DNA from: Pseudomonadota bacterium
Lineage (GTDB): Bacteria > Chloroflexota > UBA6077 > JAJPGT01
DNA: 64,000 nucleotides
Direction: 5' to 3'
Assembly (NCBI GenBank): GCA_021325655.1
Contig: JAJPGT010000024.1
Location: 24,369 to 88,368 of the forward strand
In this document: positions 51,430 to 61,514 of the stretch, piece after piece
How positions within the stretch are numbered: position 1 is the stretch's first letter
Layout of the letters: each line of letters starts with the position of its first letter
Position numbers and translations under genes: made by a program
Notes under the pieces: generated by a model
The model's input: only the letters and a program-made list of their open reading frames with translations
Databases searched by the model: none
What the model was told of the DNA's origin: nothing

Positions 51430-51457
51430 GCTGAGCCGCGCAGACACGCGGCTCAGC
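51430..51457 (+). promoter_or_regulatory. 11-bp hairpin in the nirK leader
   Basis: GCTGAGCCGCG (51430-51440) pairs perfectly with CGCGGCTCAGC (51447-51457), with a six-base loop. It precedes the ribosome site GAAGGGAGAG. The layout (11-bp stem, 6-base loop, just before the ribosome site) is the same as at 13026-13053. Confidence 0.5.
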
Positions 51458-51482
51458 ACACTGTGAAGGGAGAGACAGCACC

Positions 51483-52970
51483 GTGAGAGCCTTCTCCGTG
51501 CTCATCGCCGTGTTCCTGGGCATCGCGCTCGTCCTCGCGGCCGTCGTCGGTGCCACGATGTACTTTGTGCGACCCGTCGCCTATGTGGGCGGGCAAGGGG
51601 TGATGGCCCCTGGCTCGATGCCCGGGATGTCCATGCCCGGCCAGGCGCCGGCGCCGGCGGTGCAGCCGGCGGCCAGCGCCAGAGCCAGTGAGCTTCAGGT
51701 GACTGCTACGGAGTGGGGCTTCACGCCGAATCGGCTAGAAGTCGCCGCCGGCAGTCCGTTCACGCTGACATTCACCAACAAGGGCTCCATCCAGCACGAC
51801 CTCGCGGTCACCGGCACCAGCGTCAAGCTCGTCGCTGACCCCGGGAAGACGGCTGAGGGCACGTTTACCATCGACAAGCCCGGCGAGTACGCAGTCATCT
51901 GCTCGATCCCGGGCCACGCCGAGGCGGGCATGAAGGGCATCCTCGTCGCCACCGGCGCGGGCCAGACGGCCGCGGTGCAGCCGGCGACGCCGCCCACGGC
52001 CGAGCAAGCGGCCACGACCGAGGCGAAGCCGATTCCGGCCGGCACCCAGCGCCTGCCGCTGCCGGCCGTCGCCCCGCCGATCACCCGCACCACCCCGGCG
52101 CTGGTGAAGGTGGAGCTCGAGACCAGGGAAGTGACCGCGCTCATGGCGGACGGCGTCGCCTACACCTACTGGACGTTCAATGGCACCGTGCCCGGGCCGA
52201 TGATCCGCGTTCGCCAGGGCGACACAGTGGAAGTGACGCTCAAGAATTCGCCGGACAGCAAGGTCACGCACAGCATCGACTTCCACGCGGTGACCGGGCC
52301 GGGCGGTGGAGCCAAGGTGATGCAGGTCGCCCCGGGCGGCCAGGGCGTGTTCCGCTTCAAGGCGCTGAACCCGGGCGCGTACGTGTACCACTGCGCCACC
52401 CCGATGGTCGCTCACCACATCGCCAGCGGGATGTACGGCCTGATCGTCGTTGAGCCCGAGCAGGGCCTGCCTGCGGTGGACCGCGAGTACTACGTGATGC
52501 AGGGCGACTTCTACCTAACCGGCGACCGCGGCCAGCAGGGCCTACGCGACTTCGACATGAACAAGATGCTCGCCGAGAACCCGGACTACGTGGTGTTCAA
52601 CGGCAGCGTCGGCGCCCTGACCGGGGAGCACGCGCTGAAGGCCAGGGTGGGCGACACCGTGCGCATCTTCTTCGGCGTCGGCGGCCCGAACAAGACCAGC
52701 AGCTTCCACGTGATCGGCGAGATCTTCGACCGGGTCCACCCGGAGGGCGCCTCGGAGACGCTGACCAACGTCCAGACCACCATGGTCCCCGCCGGCGGCG
52801 CGACCATGGTGGAGTTCCAGACCCAGGTGCCCGGCACCTACATGCTGGTGGACCACAGCCTTGGCCGACTGGAGAAGGGCGCCGCGGCCCAGCTCGTGGT
52901 GGAAGGCCCGGCCAATCCCGACGTCTTCCAGACTATCCAGGAAGGTAATGGCGGGAGTGGCGGCCACTAA
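51483..52970 (+). CDS. nirK: Copper-containing nitrite reductase with N-terminal cupredoxin domain
   Basis: A 495-residue protein reducing nitrite to NO. It has an N-terminal membrane anchor/signal (about 5-30), a Met-rich segment, an extra cupredoxin (about 60-155, with [21 protein letters not shown] forming a type 1 Cu site) and a two-domain NirK core (about 195-485). Core marks: HSIDFHAV and [16 protein letters not shown] (type 1/type 2 Cu ligands Cys, His, Met) and SSFHVIGE. The extra cupredoxin could feed electrons directly, as in other Chloroflexota NirK. The gene follows a sensor kinase-regulator pair. Start is GTG 51483. Confidence 0.92.
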   Translation: MRAFSVLIAVFLGIALVLAAVVGATMYFVRPVAYVGGQGVMAPGSMPGMSMPGQAPAPAVQPAASARASELQVTATEWGFTPNRLEVAAGSPFTLTFTNKGSIQHDLAVTGTSVKLVADPGKTAEGTFTIDKPGEYAVICSIPGHAEAGMKGILVATGAGQTAAVQPATPPTAEQAATTEAKPIPAGTQRLPLPAVAPPITRTTPALVKVELETREVTALMADGVAYTYWTFNGTVPGPMIRVRQGDTVEVTLKNSPDSKVTHSIDFHAVTGPGGGAKVMQVAPGGQGVFRFKALNPGAYVYHCATPMVAHHIASGMYGLIVVEPEQGLPAVDREYYVMQGDFYLTGDRGQQGLRDFDMNKMLAENPDYVVFNGSVGALTGEHALKARVGDTVRIFFGVGGPNKTSSFHVIGEIFDRVHPEGASETLTNVQTTMVPAGGATMVEFQTQVPGTYMLVDHSLGRLEKGAAAQLVVEGPANPDVFQTIQEGNGGSGGH

Positions 52971-53160
52971 CCGCTGAGATCACCCGGTAGTCAGGTGAGG
53001 GCGGCGCCCCGAGCGCCGCTCTCATCCTATCGTCTGCGCCCGCCTCACACTGGCTTGGCCCCACCAGCGCCCGCTGCCACCTCGACAGCGGGCGCGCTAC
53101 AATCCGCCCGCCCAGATGGGCGCCAGGGCCACTGAACGCGACAGGAAGGGATCGAAGCCG

Positions 53161-54180
53161 GTGAACAGGTTGCCAGCCGTGCGCTTCGGGGTGATCGGGG
53201 TGGGGCTGTTTGGCGAGCGCCACCTGGCGGCGCTGCACGGCATCCCCTTCGTCGAGGTGCTGGCGGTGGCGGACGTCGATCCGGCGCGGCTGGAGGCGAT
53301 GGCCAGCCAATACGGCGTGCCTCGGCGCTACCCAGACGGGCTGGCGCTGGCGGCCGACCCGGACCTGGACGCGGTGATCGTGGCCACCCCCGAAGCGCTG
53401 CACCGAGACTCCACGCTGGCAGCGCTGGAGCACGGTAAGCACGTGCTGGTGGAGAAGCCGATCGCGACCGAGCTGGCCGAGGCGGAGGAGATGGTCCGCG
53501 CGGCCGAGCGGGTCGGCCGCCACCTGGTCCCCGGCCACCTGCTCCGCTTCGAGACGCGCTTCGCCCTGGTGAAGGAGCGGCTGGACAGCGGCGCCCTCGG
53601 GCGGGTGATCTCGCTCTCCCTCCGGCGGGACCGCTCGCGGGCGCTGGTGCCCAAGTACCTGCGCACCCATCCGTTCCTGGAAGTGTCGATCCACGATGTC
53701 GACCTGGCGCTCTGGTACGCGGGCGACCGGGTCCGCCGGGTACGCGCCTGGCAGCGGCAGGCGCACCCCGCCCCGTACCCGGACGCGGTCTGGGGCTTCC
53801 TCGAGTTCGAGCAGGGCGCGGTCGCCTGCCTGGCCAACCACTGGCTGCTGCCCGAGCAGAGCGGCCTCGGGCTGGGCGACACGCTGCACCTGGTCGGCAG
53901 CGCCGGGACGGCGGTGGTCGACCTGACCCACCCCGGGCTGGTGTTCTACCAGGAGCGCGGGCACGAGGTGCCGGACATCTCCTACGACCCCTCTACTCGC
54001 GGCGCGGCTCAGGGAGCGCTCCGCGAGCAGGACGCCCACTTCGCTCTCTGCCTGCTGCGGGGCGAGACCCCCCGCGTCGCCACCGCCCGCGAGGCCCTGG
54101 AGGGGCTGCGGATAGTACAGGCGCTGATCCGCTCGGCCACGGAAGGGCGCGACGTCGCGCTGAACGAGCCCGGATTGTAA
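53161..54180 (+). CDS. Gfo/Idh/MocA family NAD(P)-dependent oxidoreductase
   Basis: A 339-residue enzyme. The N-terminal Rossmann domain opens VRFGVIGVGLFGERHLAAL with the GxGxxG-type fold, followed by VLAVADVDPARL and the conserved EKP of VLVEKPIATE with its catalytic-site Lys. The C-terminal alpha/beta domain has HPFLEVSIHDVDLALW with the usual His. It acts on sugars, inositols or their derivatives; the substrate is unknown. GTG 53161 is chosen for its upstream GGAAGGG; an ATG at 53116 is possible. A TACAAT box lies at about 53098. Confidence 0.9.
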   Translation: MNRLPAVRFGVIGVGLFGERHLAALHGIPFVEVLAVADVDPARLEAMASQYGVPRRYPDGLALAADPDLDAVIVATPEALHRDSTLAALEHGKHVLVEKPIATELAEAEEMVRAAERVGRHLVPGHLLRFETRFALVKERLDSGALGRVISLSLRRDRSRALVPKYLRTHPFLEVSIHDVDLALWYAGDRVRRVRAWQRQAHPAPYPDAVWGFLEFEQGAVACLANHWLLPEQSGLGLGDTLHLVGSAGTAVVDLTHPGLVFYQERGHEVPDISYDPSTRGAAQGALREQDAHFALCLLRGETPRVATAREALEGLRIVQALIRSATEGRDVALNEPGL

Positions 54181-54296
54181 CGCTCACGCAACACCTTCGA
54201 CACCGGCCGTTTCCTTCCACGAAACGGATTTGGCATACTGGGCCGTCCCGCGGCCCGCCTCGGCGCCCGGTGTCGATCCTTTCCCGCGAGAATGGC

Positions 54297-55463
54297 ATGT
54301 CGCATCCAACCCGTGTCGCGTCGCTCGTCCTCCTGCTCGCCACGCTCGTCCTCCTGATCCCGTCGCCCACCTGGGCAGCCCCCAAGGCTCCGCCCGACCC
54401 GTCCAGCTATTCCTTCTATCGTGCGGAAAGTCCCGAATACGGGGTGAGCACGTTCCTGGAGGACCAGGCGGCGCCGCTGCCAGTCCTCCAGCAGGCGTAC
54501 ACCGCCGGCTTCCAGTGGCAGAAGTCGCTGTTCCGCTGGCGGGACATCGAAGGAGCAGGCAAGGGGCAGTTCAACTGGGACGCGGCGGACGCGGTGGTGC
54601 GAGCGACCGAGGACGCCCGGATGAACCTGCTGGCCCGGGTAGACTTCGAGCCGGCCTGGGCGCGGCTGGATGGCGCGAACAATGGCCCGCCGGACAACGT
54701 GCAGGACTATGCCGACTTCATCACCCAGCTCGTCAGCCGCTACCGGAAGGGGAGCCAGCGCGGCCGGCTGCGGGCGATCGAGGTCTGGAACGAGCCGAAC
54801 CTGTCGCGCGAGTGGGGCGGCCAGCCGATCAGCCAGGAGAGCGCGGCGCAGTATGTGAAGCTGCTCTGTGCCGCCTACACCGCCGCCAAGCAAGCCGACC
54901 CGGCGATCACCGTGGTCAGCGCCGGGCTCAGCCCCACCGCCACCGCCGACGGCACCGCGCAGCCAGATGACGTCTACCTGCAGTGGCTGTACGACGCCGG
55001 GATGAAGGGCTGCTACGACGTGCTCGGCGCCCACGCCCCCGGCTTCAAGGCCCCGCCAGAAGTCTCCCCGGACGAGGCGGCCTCAAACCCGGTGTGGGGC
55101 GGCCAGCGCTTCTTCACCTTCCGCCGGGTCGAGGACCTGCGCGCCGTCATGGAGCGCAACGGCGACGCCGACAAGCAGATCTGGATCACCGAGTTCGGCT
55201 GGACCAGCGATCCGGTGAACCCGAGCTACTCCTGGTTCGCGGTGTCTGAGGAGCTGAAAGGCCAGTACCTGGTGGACGCGTTCCGCTGGGCGCACACGCA
55301 CTGGCAGCCGTGGATCGGGGTGATGGTCGCCTGGAACATGGCGGACCCGAGCTGGACCGCCGCCAATGAGGAGTACTGGTGGAGCATCACCAACCCGGAC
55401 GGTTCCCCACGCTCCGCCTTCACCCTGTTCGCCCAGCAGCGTACCCAGGGCGGCCTGCCCTAA
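54297..55463 (+). CDS. Secreted clan-A glycoside hydrolase-like protein
   Basis: A 388-residue protein with a signal peptide (about 1-25, VASLVLLLATLVLLIPSPTWA). The TIM-barrel motifs of clan GH-A are clear: acid/base E166 in AIEVWNEPN and nucleophile E299 in IWITEFGW. It resembles GH5/GH39/PslG-like enzymes, but the exact family and substrate cannot be fixed. It acts outside the membrane. It is in the same direction as the Gfo/Idh/MocA oxidoreductase, 116 bases downstream. Confidence 0.85.
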   Translation: MSHPTRVASLVLLLATLVLLIPSPTWAAPKAPPDPSSYSFYRAESPEYGVSTFLEDQAAPLPVLQQAYTAGFQWQKSLFRWRDIEGAGKGQFNWDAADAVVRATEDARMNLLARVDFEPAWARLDGANNGPPDNVQDYADFITQLVSRYRKGSQRGRLRAIEVWNEPNLSREWGGQPISQESAAQYVKLLCAAYTAAKQADPAITVVSAGLSPTATADGTAQPDDVYLQWLYDAGMKGCYDVLGAHAPGFKAPPEVSPDEAASNPVWGGQRFFTFRRVEDLRAVMERNGDADKQIWITEFGWTSDPVNPSYSWFAVSEELKGQYLVDAFRWAHTHWQPWIGVMVAWNMADPSWTAANEEYWWSITNPDGSPRSAFTLFAQQRTQGGLP

Positions 55464-55561
55464 GGCGGCGGATTCCCTTTTGGCAGCCTGCCACGACCGC
55501 TCAGCGCACCGCGCTGAGGGCGGCCGCGCGCTGATCGCTATACTCTGGCAGGAGGCCGAGC

Positions 55562-56728
55562 GTGGATTTCACCCTTTCCGACGAACAGCGCATGATCCGC
55601 GATCTGGCCCGCCAGGTCGCCCGCGAGAAGGTCGCTCCCCGCGCCGCCGAGCTAGATCGCACCGGTGAGTACCCGGAAGACATCTTCCAGGCGTTCAAGG
55701 AGACGGGGCTGCTCGGGCTGGCATTCCCGGAGCAGTACGGCGGGGCCGGCGCTGGCATCACCGGGCTGTGCCTGGCGGTGGAAGAGACAGCCAAGTACTG
55801 CAACGCCTCCGCGCTGATCCTCCTGCTCACCCGCCTGCCCACCAGCGCCATTCTGTTCTACGGCACCGAGGAGCAGAAGCAGCGCTACTGCCGTGGGGTG
55901 GCGGAGGGGAAGCTGCGCGGCGCCTTCGGGCTGACCGAGCCCGGCGCTGGCTCGGACGCGGCCAATATTCAGACCACCGCCCGCCGCGACGGCGACGCGT
56001 ATGTGCTGAACGGGACCAAGACCTACATCAGCGGCGCCACGGTGGCGGACTTCTTCCTGGTCGCCGCCAAGACCGACCCTTCGGCTGGCTCGCGCGGCTT
56101 CAGCGTCTTCATCGTCGAGCGCAACACCCCGGGCTTCAGCATCTCCAAGCCGCTGCCCAAGATGGGCGTGCACGGCGTCCCGATCACTGAGCTGCACTTC
56201 GACAACGCCCGGGTGCCCGCCTCCTGCATGGTGGGGCCGGAGAACCAGGGCTTCAAAATCATTATGGCCAACCTGAACGCGCTGCGGCCGGTCGTCGCGG
56301 CGCGTGGGCTGGGCACCGCCGAGGGCGCCATCGCCTACGCCACCGACTACGCCAAGCAGCGCGAGACGTTCGGCAAGCCGATCATCCAGCACCAGTGGGT
56401 ACAGTTCACCCTGGCGGAGCTGGCGATGCAGGCAGAGGCGGCGCGGCTGCTCACCTACAAGGCGGCCTGGCTGGTGGACCAGGGCCGGTATCTAGACCGA
56501 GAGGCGGTGCCGCACCTGTCGATGGCGAAGGCGTTCGCCACGGAGCTGGCGGTGAAGGCGAGCGGCGACGCGGTGCAGATCATGGGTGGAGCCGGCTACA
56601 TGGCCGAGTTCCCGATGGAGCGGGTCTACCGCGACGCCAAGCAGCTTACGATCGTCGAAGGCACCAGCCAGGTACAGCGGCTGATCATCGGGCGTGCCCT
56701 GCTCGAGGGCACGCTCAGCTACTGGTAG
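55562..56728 (+). CDS. Acyl-CoA dehydrogenase
   Basis: A 388-residue acyl-CoA dehydrogenase of typical short/medium-chain length. It shows FTLSDEQRMIRDLARQVARE at the start, the FAD/substrate block GAFGLTEPGAGSDAANI, ITELHFDNARVPASCMVG, the QIMGGAGYMAEFPMERVYRD flavin motif and the C-terminal IVEGTSQVQRLII with the catalytic Glu. The GTG at 55562 follows AGGAGG, and a TATACT -10 box lies about 18 bases earlier. The CoA transferase gene follows after 5 bases. Confidence 0.93.
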   Translation: MDFTLSDEQRMIRDLARQVAREKVAPRAAELDRTGEYPEDIFQAFKETGLLGLAFPEQYGGAGAGITGLCLAVEETAKYCNASALILLLTRLPTSAILFYGTEEQKQRYCRGVAEGKLRGAFGLTEPGAGSDAANIQTTARRDGDAYVLNGTKTYISGATVADFFLVAAKTDPSAGSRGFSVFIVERNTPGFSISKPLPKMGVHGVPITELHFDNARVPASCMVGPENQGFKIIMANLNALRPVVAARGLGTAEGAIAYATDYAKQRETFGKPIIQHQWVQFTLAELAMQAEAARLLTYKAAWLVDQGRYLDREAVPHLSMAKAFATELAVKASGDAVQIMGGAGYMAEFPMERVYRDAKQLTIVEGTSQVQRLIIGRALLEGTLSYW

Positions 56729-56733
56729 CCCCG

Positions 56734-57924
56734 ATGCCCGGGCCGCTGGCCGGCCTGCGCGTGCTGGACCTTACCCGCGTGCTGGCCGGGCCGTACTGCA
56801 CTATGCTCCTGGGAGACCTGGGCGCCGATGTGATTAAGATCGAGGCGCCAGGGACGGGAGACGACACCCGCCGCTGGGGCCCGCCCTATCTCGCGGGTGA
56901 AGCGATCTACTACCTGTCTGTCAACCGCAACAAGCGCAGCGTCACCGTCAATCTGAAGGACCCACGCGGCCAGGAGATTATTCGTGAGCTAGCGCGCCAC
57001 TGCGCGATCCTGGTCGAGAACTTCAAGGTCGGCGGGCTGGAGCGGCTAGGGCTGGGGTACGAGGCGCTCCACGCAGTCAACCCGGCGCTGGTGTACACCA
57101 GCATCACCGGGTTCGGGGATACCGGGCCGTACCGCGATCGGCCCGGCTACGATTTCATCGCCCAGGCGATGGGCGGGATCATGAGCATCACCGGCGAACC
57201 GGACGGCGAGCCGCAGAAGCACGGGATCGCGATCACCGACATTACCACCGGGATGCTCGCGGCGCTGGCCAGCCTGGCAGCGCTGCACTATGCCCGGGAG
57301 ACGGGCCGCGGCCAGCACGTCAACCTCTCGCTGCTGGAGACCGTCGTCGGCTGGCTGACCAATCCGGCCGCGAGCTACCTGAACACCGGTGTGGTCCCCA
57401 CCCGGCTGGGCAACGCCCACCCGAACATCGTCCCCTACCAGGTGTTCCAGGCACGGGACAAACCGTTTGTCGTCGGCGCCGGCAACGACGGCCAGTTCCG
57501 GGCACTGTGCCAGGTGCTCGGGCGGCCCGAGTGGGCCGACGACCCCCGCTTCGCCACCAACCCGCAGCGGGTGCTGCACCGGGAGATCCTGGTTCCGCTG
57601 CTGGCGGAGGTGTTCGCCCAGCGCGACGCGGCCGCCTGGGTGGAGGCACTGCTCGCGGCCGGCGTCCCCAGCGGCCCGATCAACACCATCGCCGATGTCT
57701 TTGCCGATCCTCAGGTGCTGGCCCGCGACATGCTAGTCGAGCTGGCGCACCCCACCATTGGCATCCTCCGCCTGCCCGGCATCCCCATCAAGCTGTCTGA
57801 GACCCATCCCAGCGTGGAGCGCCACCCCCCGCTGCTGGGCGAGCACACCGACCAGGTGCTGGTGGAGCTGCTGGGCCACACGCCGGCCGAGATCGCCGCC
57901 CTGCGCGCCGCCGGCGTGGTGTAG
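56734..57924 (+). CDS. CaiB/BaiF (class III) CoA transferase
   Basis: A 396-residue class III CoA transferase. The N-terminus GLRVLDLTRVLAGPYCTMLLGDLGADVIKIE is standard; the catalytic Asp sits in GIAITDITTGMLAALA, and the late ARDKPFVVGAGNDGQFRALC and GVPSGPINTI blocks are typical. It moves CoA between carboxylic acids. Located 5 bases after the acyl-CoA dehydrogenase, so the two probably activate and oxidise the same acid. Confidence 0.93.
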   Translation: MPGPLAGLRVLDLTRVLAGPYCTMLLGDLGADVIKIEAPGTGDDTRRWGPPYLAGEAIYYLSVNRNKRSVTVNLKDPRGQEIIRELARHCAILVENFKVGGLERLGLGYEALHAVNPALVYTSITGFGDTGPYRDRPGYDFIAQAMGGIMSITGEPDGEPQKHGIAITDITTGMLAALASLAALHYARETGRGQHVNLSLLETVVGWLTNPAASYLNTGVVPTRLGNAHPNIVPYQVFQARDKPFVVGAGNDGQFRALCQVLGRPEWADDPRFATNPQRVLHREILVPLLAEVFAQRDAAAWVEALLAAGVPSGPINTIADVFADPQVLARDMLVELAHPTIGILRLPGIPIKLSETHPSVERHPPLLGEHTDQVLVELLGHTPAEIAALRAAGVV

Positions 57925-58024
57925 CGGCAACCTGCCCGCTTCGCACCTGTTGGCGCCGCGGCCCCCGCCGCCTCGCCTGACTGTTATCCAAATGTTATCT
58001 TTCTGTTCCATTTCCGGACCTGCA

Positions 58025-58054
58025 TTGCATTTCGCGTAGCAGTTCTGTGACAAT
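58025..58054 (+). promoter_or_regulatory. Candidate promoter of the RCC1-FN3 gene
   Basis: TTGCAT (58025-58030), an 18-base spacer and GACAAT (58049-58054) lie in an AT-richer patch of the 57925-58292 gap. The same patch has TGTTATC twice (about 57982 and 57993). The leader to the ATG would be about 230 bases long. No other gene is visible in this gap. Confidence 0.4.
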
Positions 58055-58292
58055 CCTGCCCTGCAGCGCTCGAGGCCGCTGAAACACGAGCGGGGAGGTG
58101 CATCGGCCCCGCTCGGAGAGCGGGTTCGGTCTCTGGCGGGCGCTCCGCGCGCCCGCCTGCACCTCAATGAACGACCTGGCGCGGGGCAGCACGGCCTGCG
58201 CCGGCGGAGTAGCGACGTCCAGTCGTAGCGGGTTGGCCCAGGCGCCCAACTACTCCTGGCGATCATGGAGCAGAGACCGAAGGACGGTGCAG

Positions 58293-61200
58293 ATGCCCAC
58301 CCGGCGACACCTCGCCCGCCCGGCCAGCGTTCTGCTGCTGGTGGTGCTGCTCGCCGCGCTCTCCGCCACGACCGGTCGGGCCAGCTCTGCCACGGCTGGC
58401 CCGCGCGCCCCGGCCGGGCCCGGAGGGGCGTGGGGCTGGGGCGCCAATAGCTACGGCCAGCTCGGCGATGGCAGCATCAGCTTCGAGCCGACGTCGTCGC
58501 CGATGCAGATGGTCGGCCTCAACGCGGGGGTGATCGCCGTTGCCGCGGGCGATGCCCACAGCCTGATGCTCAAGAGCGATGGCACCGTGTGGGCAGCCGG
58601 GCTGAACCTGGACGGCCAGCTCGGCACCGGCAATACTGCCAACAGCGACGTGCCGGTGCAGGTGAGTGGCCTGAGCGGGGTGATCGGCATCGCCGCGGGG
58701 ACCGGCTTCAGCCTGGCGCTGAAGGCCGATGGCACCGTCTGGGCCTGGGGGAACAACAGCTTCGGGCAGCTCGGCAACGGCACCACCGCCGAGACCCACG
58801 TGCCGGTGCAGGTGAGCGGCCTGAACGGGGTGAAGGCCATCTCCGCCGGCAGCAACCACAGCCTGGCCCTCAAGATGGATGGCACCGTCTGGGCCTGGGG
58901 CTGGAACATGTACGGCCAGCTTGGCACCGGGACGAACACGGATAGCCATGTTCCGGTGCAGGTGAGTGGCCTGAGCGGCGTGACCGCGATCTCCGGCACC
59001 CGCGATTCCTTCAGCCTGGCGCTGAAGGCCGACGGCACCGTCTGGGCCTGGGGATCCAACAGCTTCGGGCAGCTCGGCGACGGGACGACCACCGACAGCA
59101 ACGTCCCACTACAGGTAAGCGGGCTAAGCGGCGTGGTGGCGATCGGAGCCGGGAGTGGCCACAGTCTGGCGGCGAAGTCCGATGGCACCGTCTGGGCCTG
59201 GGGCTGGAACATGTACGGCCAGCTTGGCACCGGGACAACGAGCGACAGCAGCGTGCCGGTGCAGGTGAGCAGCCTCAGCGGCGTCTGGGCGGTGGCCGGC
59301 GGCAACCATCACAGCGTGGCGATCACCCAGGGCGGGCTCATCTGGGCCTGGGGTGACAACAGCTCCGGCCAGTTGGGCGACGGCACCACCACGGAACGCG
59401 ACGTTCCGGTCCAGGTGGCCGGCCTGGGCCTGGCCAGCATCGTCACCGCGGGCGACTCGCACACCCTGGCGCTCACTCCGCCGCCGCCCGCGGCCCCAAC
59501 CCATCTCACCCTCGTCTCCGAAACCCCGTCCAGCGTGGCGATCTCCTGGACGGACAACGCGACGAATGAGACCGGCTACGTGGTGGAGCGGAACACGAGC
59601 GGCGGCGAGTACGCGCAGCTTGGCTCGACCCTACCGGCCAACACGACCACGTATACCGACGCCACCGCCAGCCCCGACACCCAGTACTGCTACCGGGTCA
59701 AGGCGGTCAACGCCGCCGGCAGCTCCCTGTACTCGAACGAGCTCTGCGTCACCATGCCGCCGAGCGCACCCACCAATCTTGCCATCGTAAGTGTGACCAC
59801 GACGAGCATCTACCTCACCTGGGCCGACAACGCGACCACGGAGACCGGCTACGTCGTCCAGCGCCAGACTGACGGCGGCGCCTTCACCCAGGTGGGCAGC
59901 ACCCTGCCGAACAACACCAAGAGCTTTACTGACCGGACCATTGCCATCGATACCTCCTACTGCTACCGAGTGGTGGCGGTGAACGCGGGGGGCACCTCGG
60001 ACTACTCGAACGTGGCCTGCACCGCGACCGTGCCAGCTCAGCCGACGAGCCTGGTGATTACCGCGGTCACCTATAACAGCTACAGCCTCGCCTGGCAGGA
60101 CAACTCCAGCGTCGAGACCGGCTACGTGGTCGAGCGACGGATCGGGAGCGGCCCCTTCGCCCAGGTGGGCAACACCCTGCCAGCCAACACCACCACGTAT
60201 GTCGACCCGACGACCACGCCAGAAGCGGTCTACTGCTACCGGGTCAAGGCGATCAACGCCAGCGGCAGCTCCGCCTATTCGAGCCAGGCCTGCGCCGCGA
60301 CCCCGCCGGCCGCCCCGACCAACCTCGCGGTCACCGTTAACAGCGCTCCGCTCAGCGCCACCCTTACCTGGACGGACAACGCGCAGACGGAGACCGGCTA
60401 CGTGGTCGAGCGGCAGACCAACGGCGGTCCCTTCTCCCAGCTTGGCGGGACGCTGCGCGCCAATACTACCTCCACCACCGACACATCCATCGTCGCCAAC
60501 ACCACCTACTGCTACCGAGTGAAGGCGACCAATACCAGTGGCAGCTCCGCCTACTCGAACACGGCCTGCACCAGCGGTGCACCGAGCGCGCCGACCGGCC
60601 TGGCTGTGACCAGCGTTAGCGCCAGCGGCGTCACGCTCGGCTGGACCGATACTGCCAGCAACGAGACCGGCTACGTGGTCGAGCGCGAGGTGAGCGGCGG
60701 CAGCTACGCCCAGCTCGGGGGGACGCTCTCGGCCAATACCACCACGTATACCGACGCCAGTGCGGCGACCGACACCACCTATTGCTACCGGGTCAAGGCG
60801 GTCAACAGCGCGGGCAGCTCCGGCTACTCGAACGAGGCCTGCACCCTCACCGTGCCTGCCGCGCCCAGCGGGCTTGCCACCAGCAGTGTGAGCACGACGA
60901 GCGTCACCCTGTCCTGGACGGACAACTCCACCACCGCCACCGGGTACGTCGTGGAGCGCCAGACGGGCACGGGCTCTTTCGCACAGGTCGGCCCGACCCT
61001 GCCTGGCAACAGCACCAGCTTTACCGACACCACGGTCGCGGCGAACACGACCTACGGCTACCGGGTCAAAGCGGTCAACGCCAGCGGTAGCTCCGCCTAC
61101 TCCGCGACGGTCCAGGTGACCACACCCAAGCCCCCCTACAATCGCACGGAGAACACCGCCCCCGGCATTCAGTACACCGGCACCTGGTTCGTCGTACCGT

Positions 61201-61514
61201 CCAGCCTGGCCAGCGGCGGCTCGCTCTCCGTCTCGGCCGTCCCGCAGTCGCAGGCGAGCTTCACCTGGACCGGCACGGACGTGAAGCTGGTGCTGGCCCG
61301 GGGCACGGCGCTCGGCGCCGTGAAGGTGCAGATCGACGGGGCCACCGTGGCGACGATCGACCTGTACAGCTCGGCCAACCTGTTCCAGCAGCAGGTGTAC
61401 ATCAAGGAGAACCTGGCGCCTGGCACACACACCGTGACCATCACCGTCACGGGGCTGAAGAACCCAGCCTCGACGGCGATCGCCGTGCCCCTGGACGCCA
61501 TCCTGAGCCGCTGA
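58293..61514 (+). CDS. Secreted RCC1-propeller and six-FN3-repeat protein with C-terminal carbohydrate-binding-like domain
   Basis: A 1073-residue exported protein: signal peptide (about 1-33), a seven- to eight-unit RCC1 beta-propeller (about 45-390; units of the form HSLALKxDGTVWAWGxN), six fibronectin III units of about 90 residues (about 400-945; TGYVVER, NTTTYTD, YCYRVKAVN), and a C-terminal jelly-roll-like domain (about 955-1073; YTGTWFVVPSS, APGTHTVTITVTG). FN3 units 1-5 contain a matched Cys pair, absent in unit 6. It is probably a cell-surface adhesion or polymer-binding protein. ATG 58293 follows AGGA and begins the signal peptide. Confidence 0.88.
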   Translation: MPTRRHLARPASVLLLVVLLAALSATTGRASSATAGPRAPAGPGGAWGWGANSYGQLGDGSISFEPTSSPMQMVGLNAGVIAVAAGDAHSLMLKSDGTVWAAGLNLDGQLGTGNTANSDVPVQVSGLSGVIGIAAGTGFSLALKADGTVWAWGNNSFGQLGNGTTAETHVPVQVSGLNGVKAISAGSNHSLALKMDGTVWAWGWNMYGQLGTGTNTDSHVPVQVSGLSGVTAISGTRDSFSLALKADGTVWAWGSNSFGQLGDGTTTDSNVPLQVSGLSGVVAIGAGSGHSLAAKSDGTVWAWGWNMYGQLGTGTTSDSSVPVQVSSLSGVWAVAGGNHHSVAITQGGLIWAWGDNSSGQLGDGTTTERDVPVQVAGLGLASIVTAGDSHTLALTPPPPAAPTHLTLVSETPSSVAISWTDNATNETGYVVERNTSGGEYAQLGSTLPANTTTYTDATASPDTQYCYRVKAVNAAGSSLYSNELCVTMPPSAPTNLAIVSVTTTSIYLTWADNATTETGYVVQRQTDGGAFTQVGSTLPNNTKSFTDRTIAIDTSYCYRVVAVNAGGTSDYSNVACTATVPAQPTSLVITAVTYNSYSLAWQDNSSVETGYVVERRIGSGPFAQVGNTLPANTTTYVDPTTTPEAVYCYRVKAINASGSSAYSSQACAATPPAAPTNLAVTVNSAPLSATLTWTDNAQTETGYVVERQTNGGPFSQLGGTLRANTTSTTDTSIVANTTYCYRVKATNTSGSSAYSNTACTSGAPSAPTGLAVTSVSASGVTLGWTDTASNETGYVVEREVSGGSYAQLGGTLSANTTTYTDASAATDTTYCYRVKAVNSAGSSGYSNEACTLTVPAAPSGLATSSVSTTSVTLSWTDNSTTATGYVVERQTGTGSFAQVGPTLPGNSTSFTDTTVAANTTYGYRVKAVNASGSSAYSATVQVTTPKPPYNRTENTAPGIQYTGTWFVVPSSLASGGSLSVSAVPQSQASFTWTGTDVKLVLARGTALGAVKVQIDGATVATIDLYSSANLFQQQVYIKENLAPGTHTVTITVTGLKNPASTAIAVPLDAILSR

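Noticed and set aside
58420..61130. Regular repeated DNA considered as a CRISPR or satellite array
   Set aside because: The periodicity follows protein repeats (RCC1 and FN3) in one continuous reading frame; there are no short identical repeats with unique spacers.
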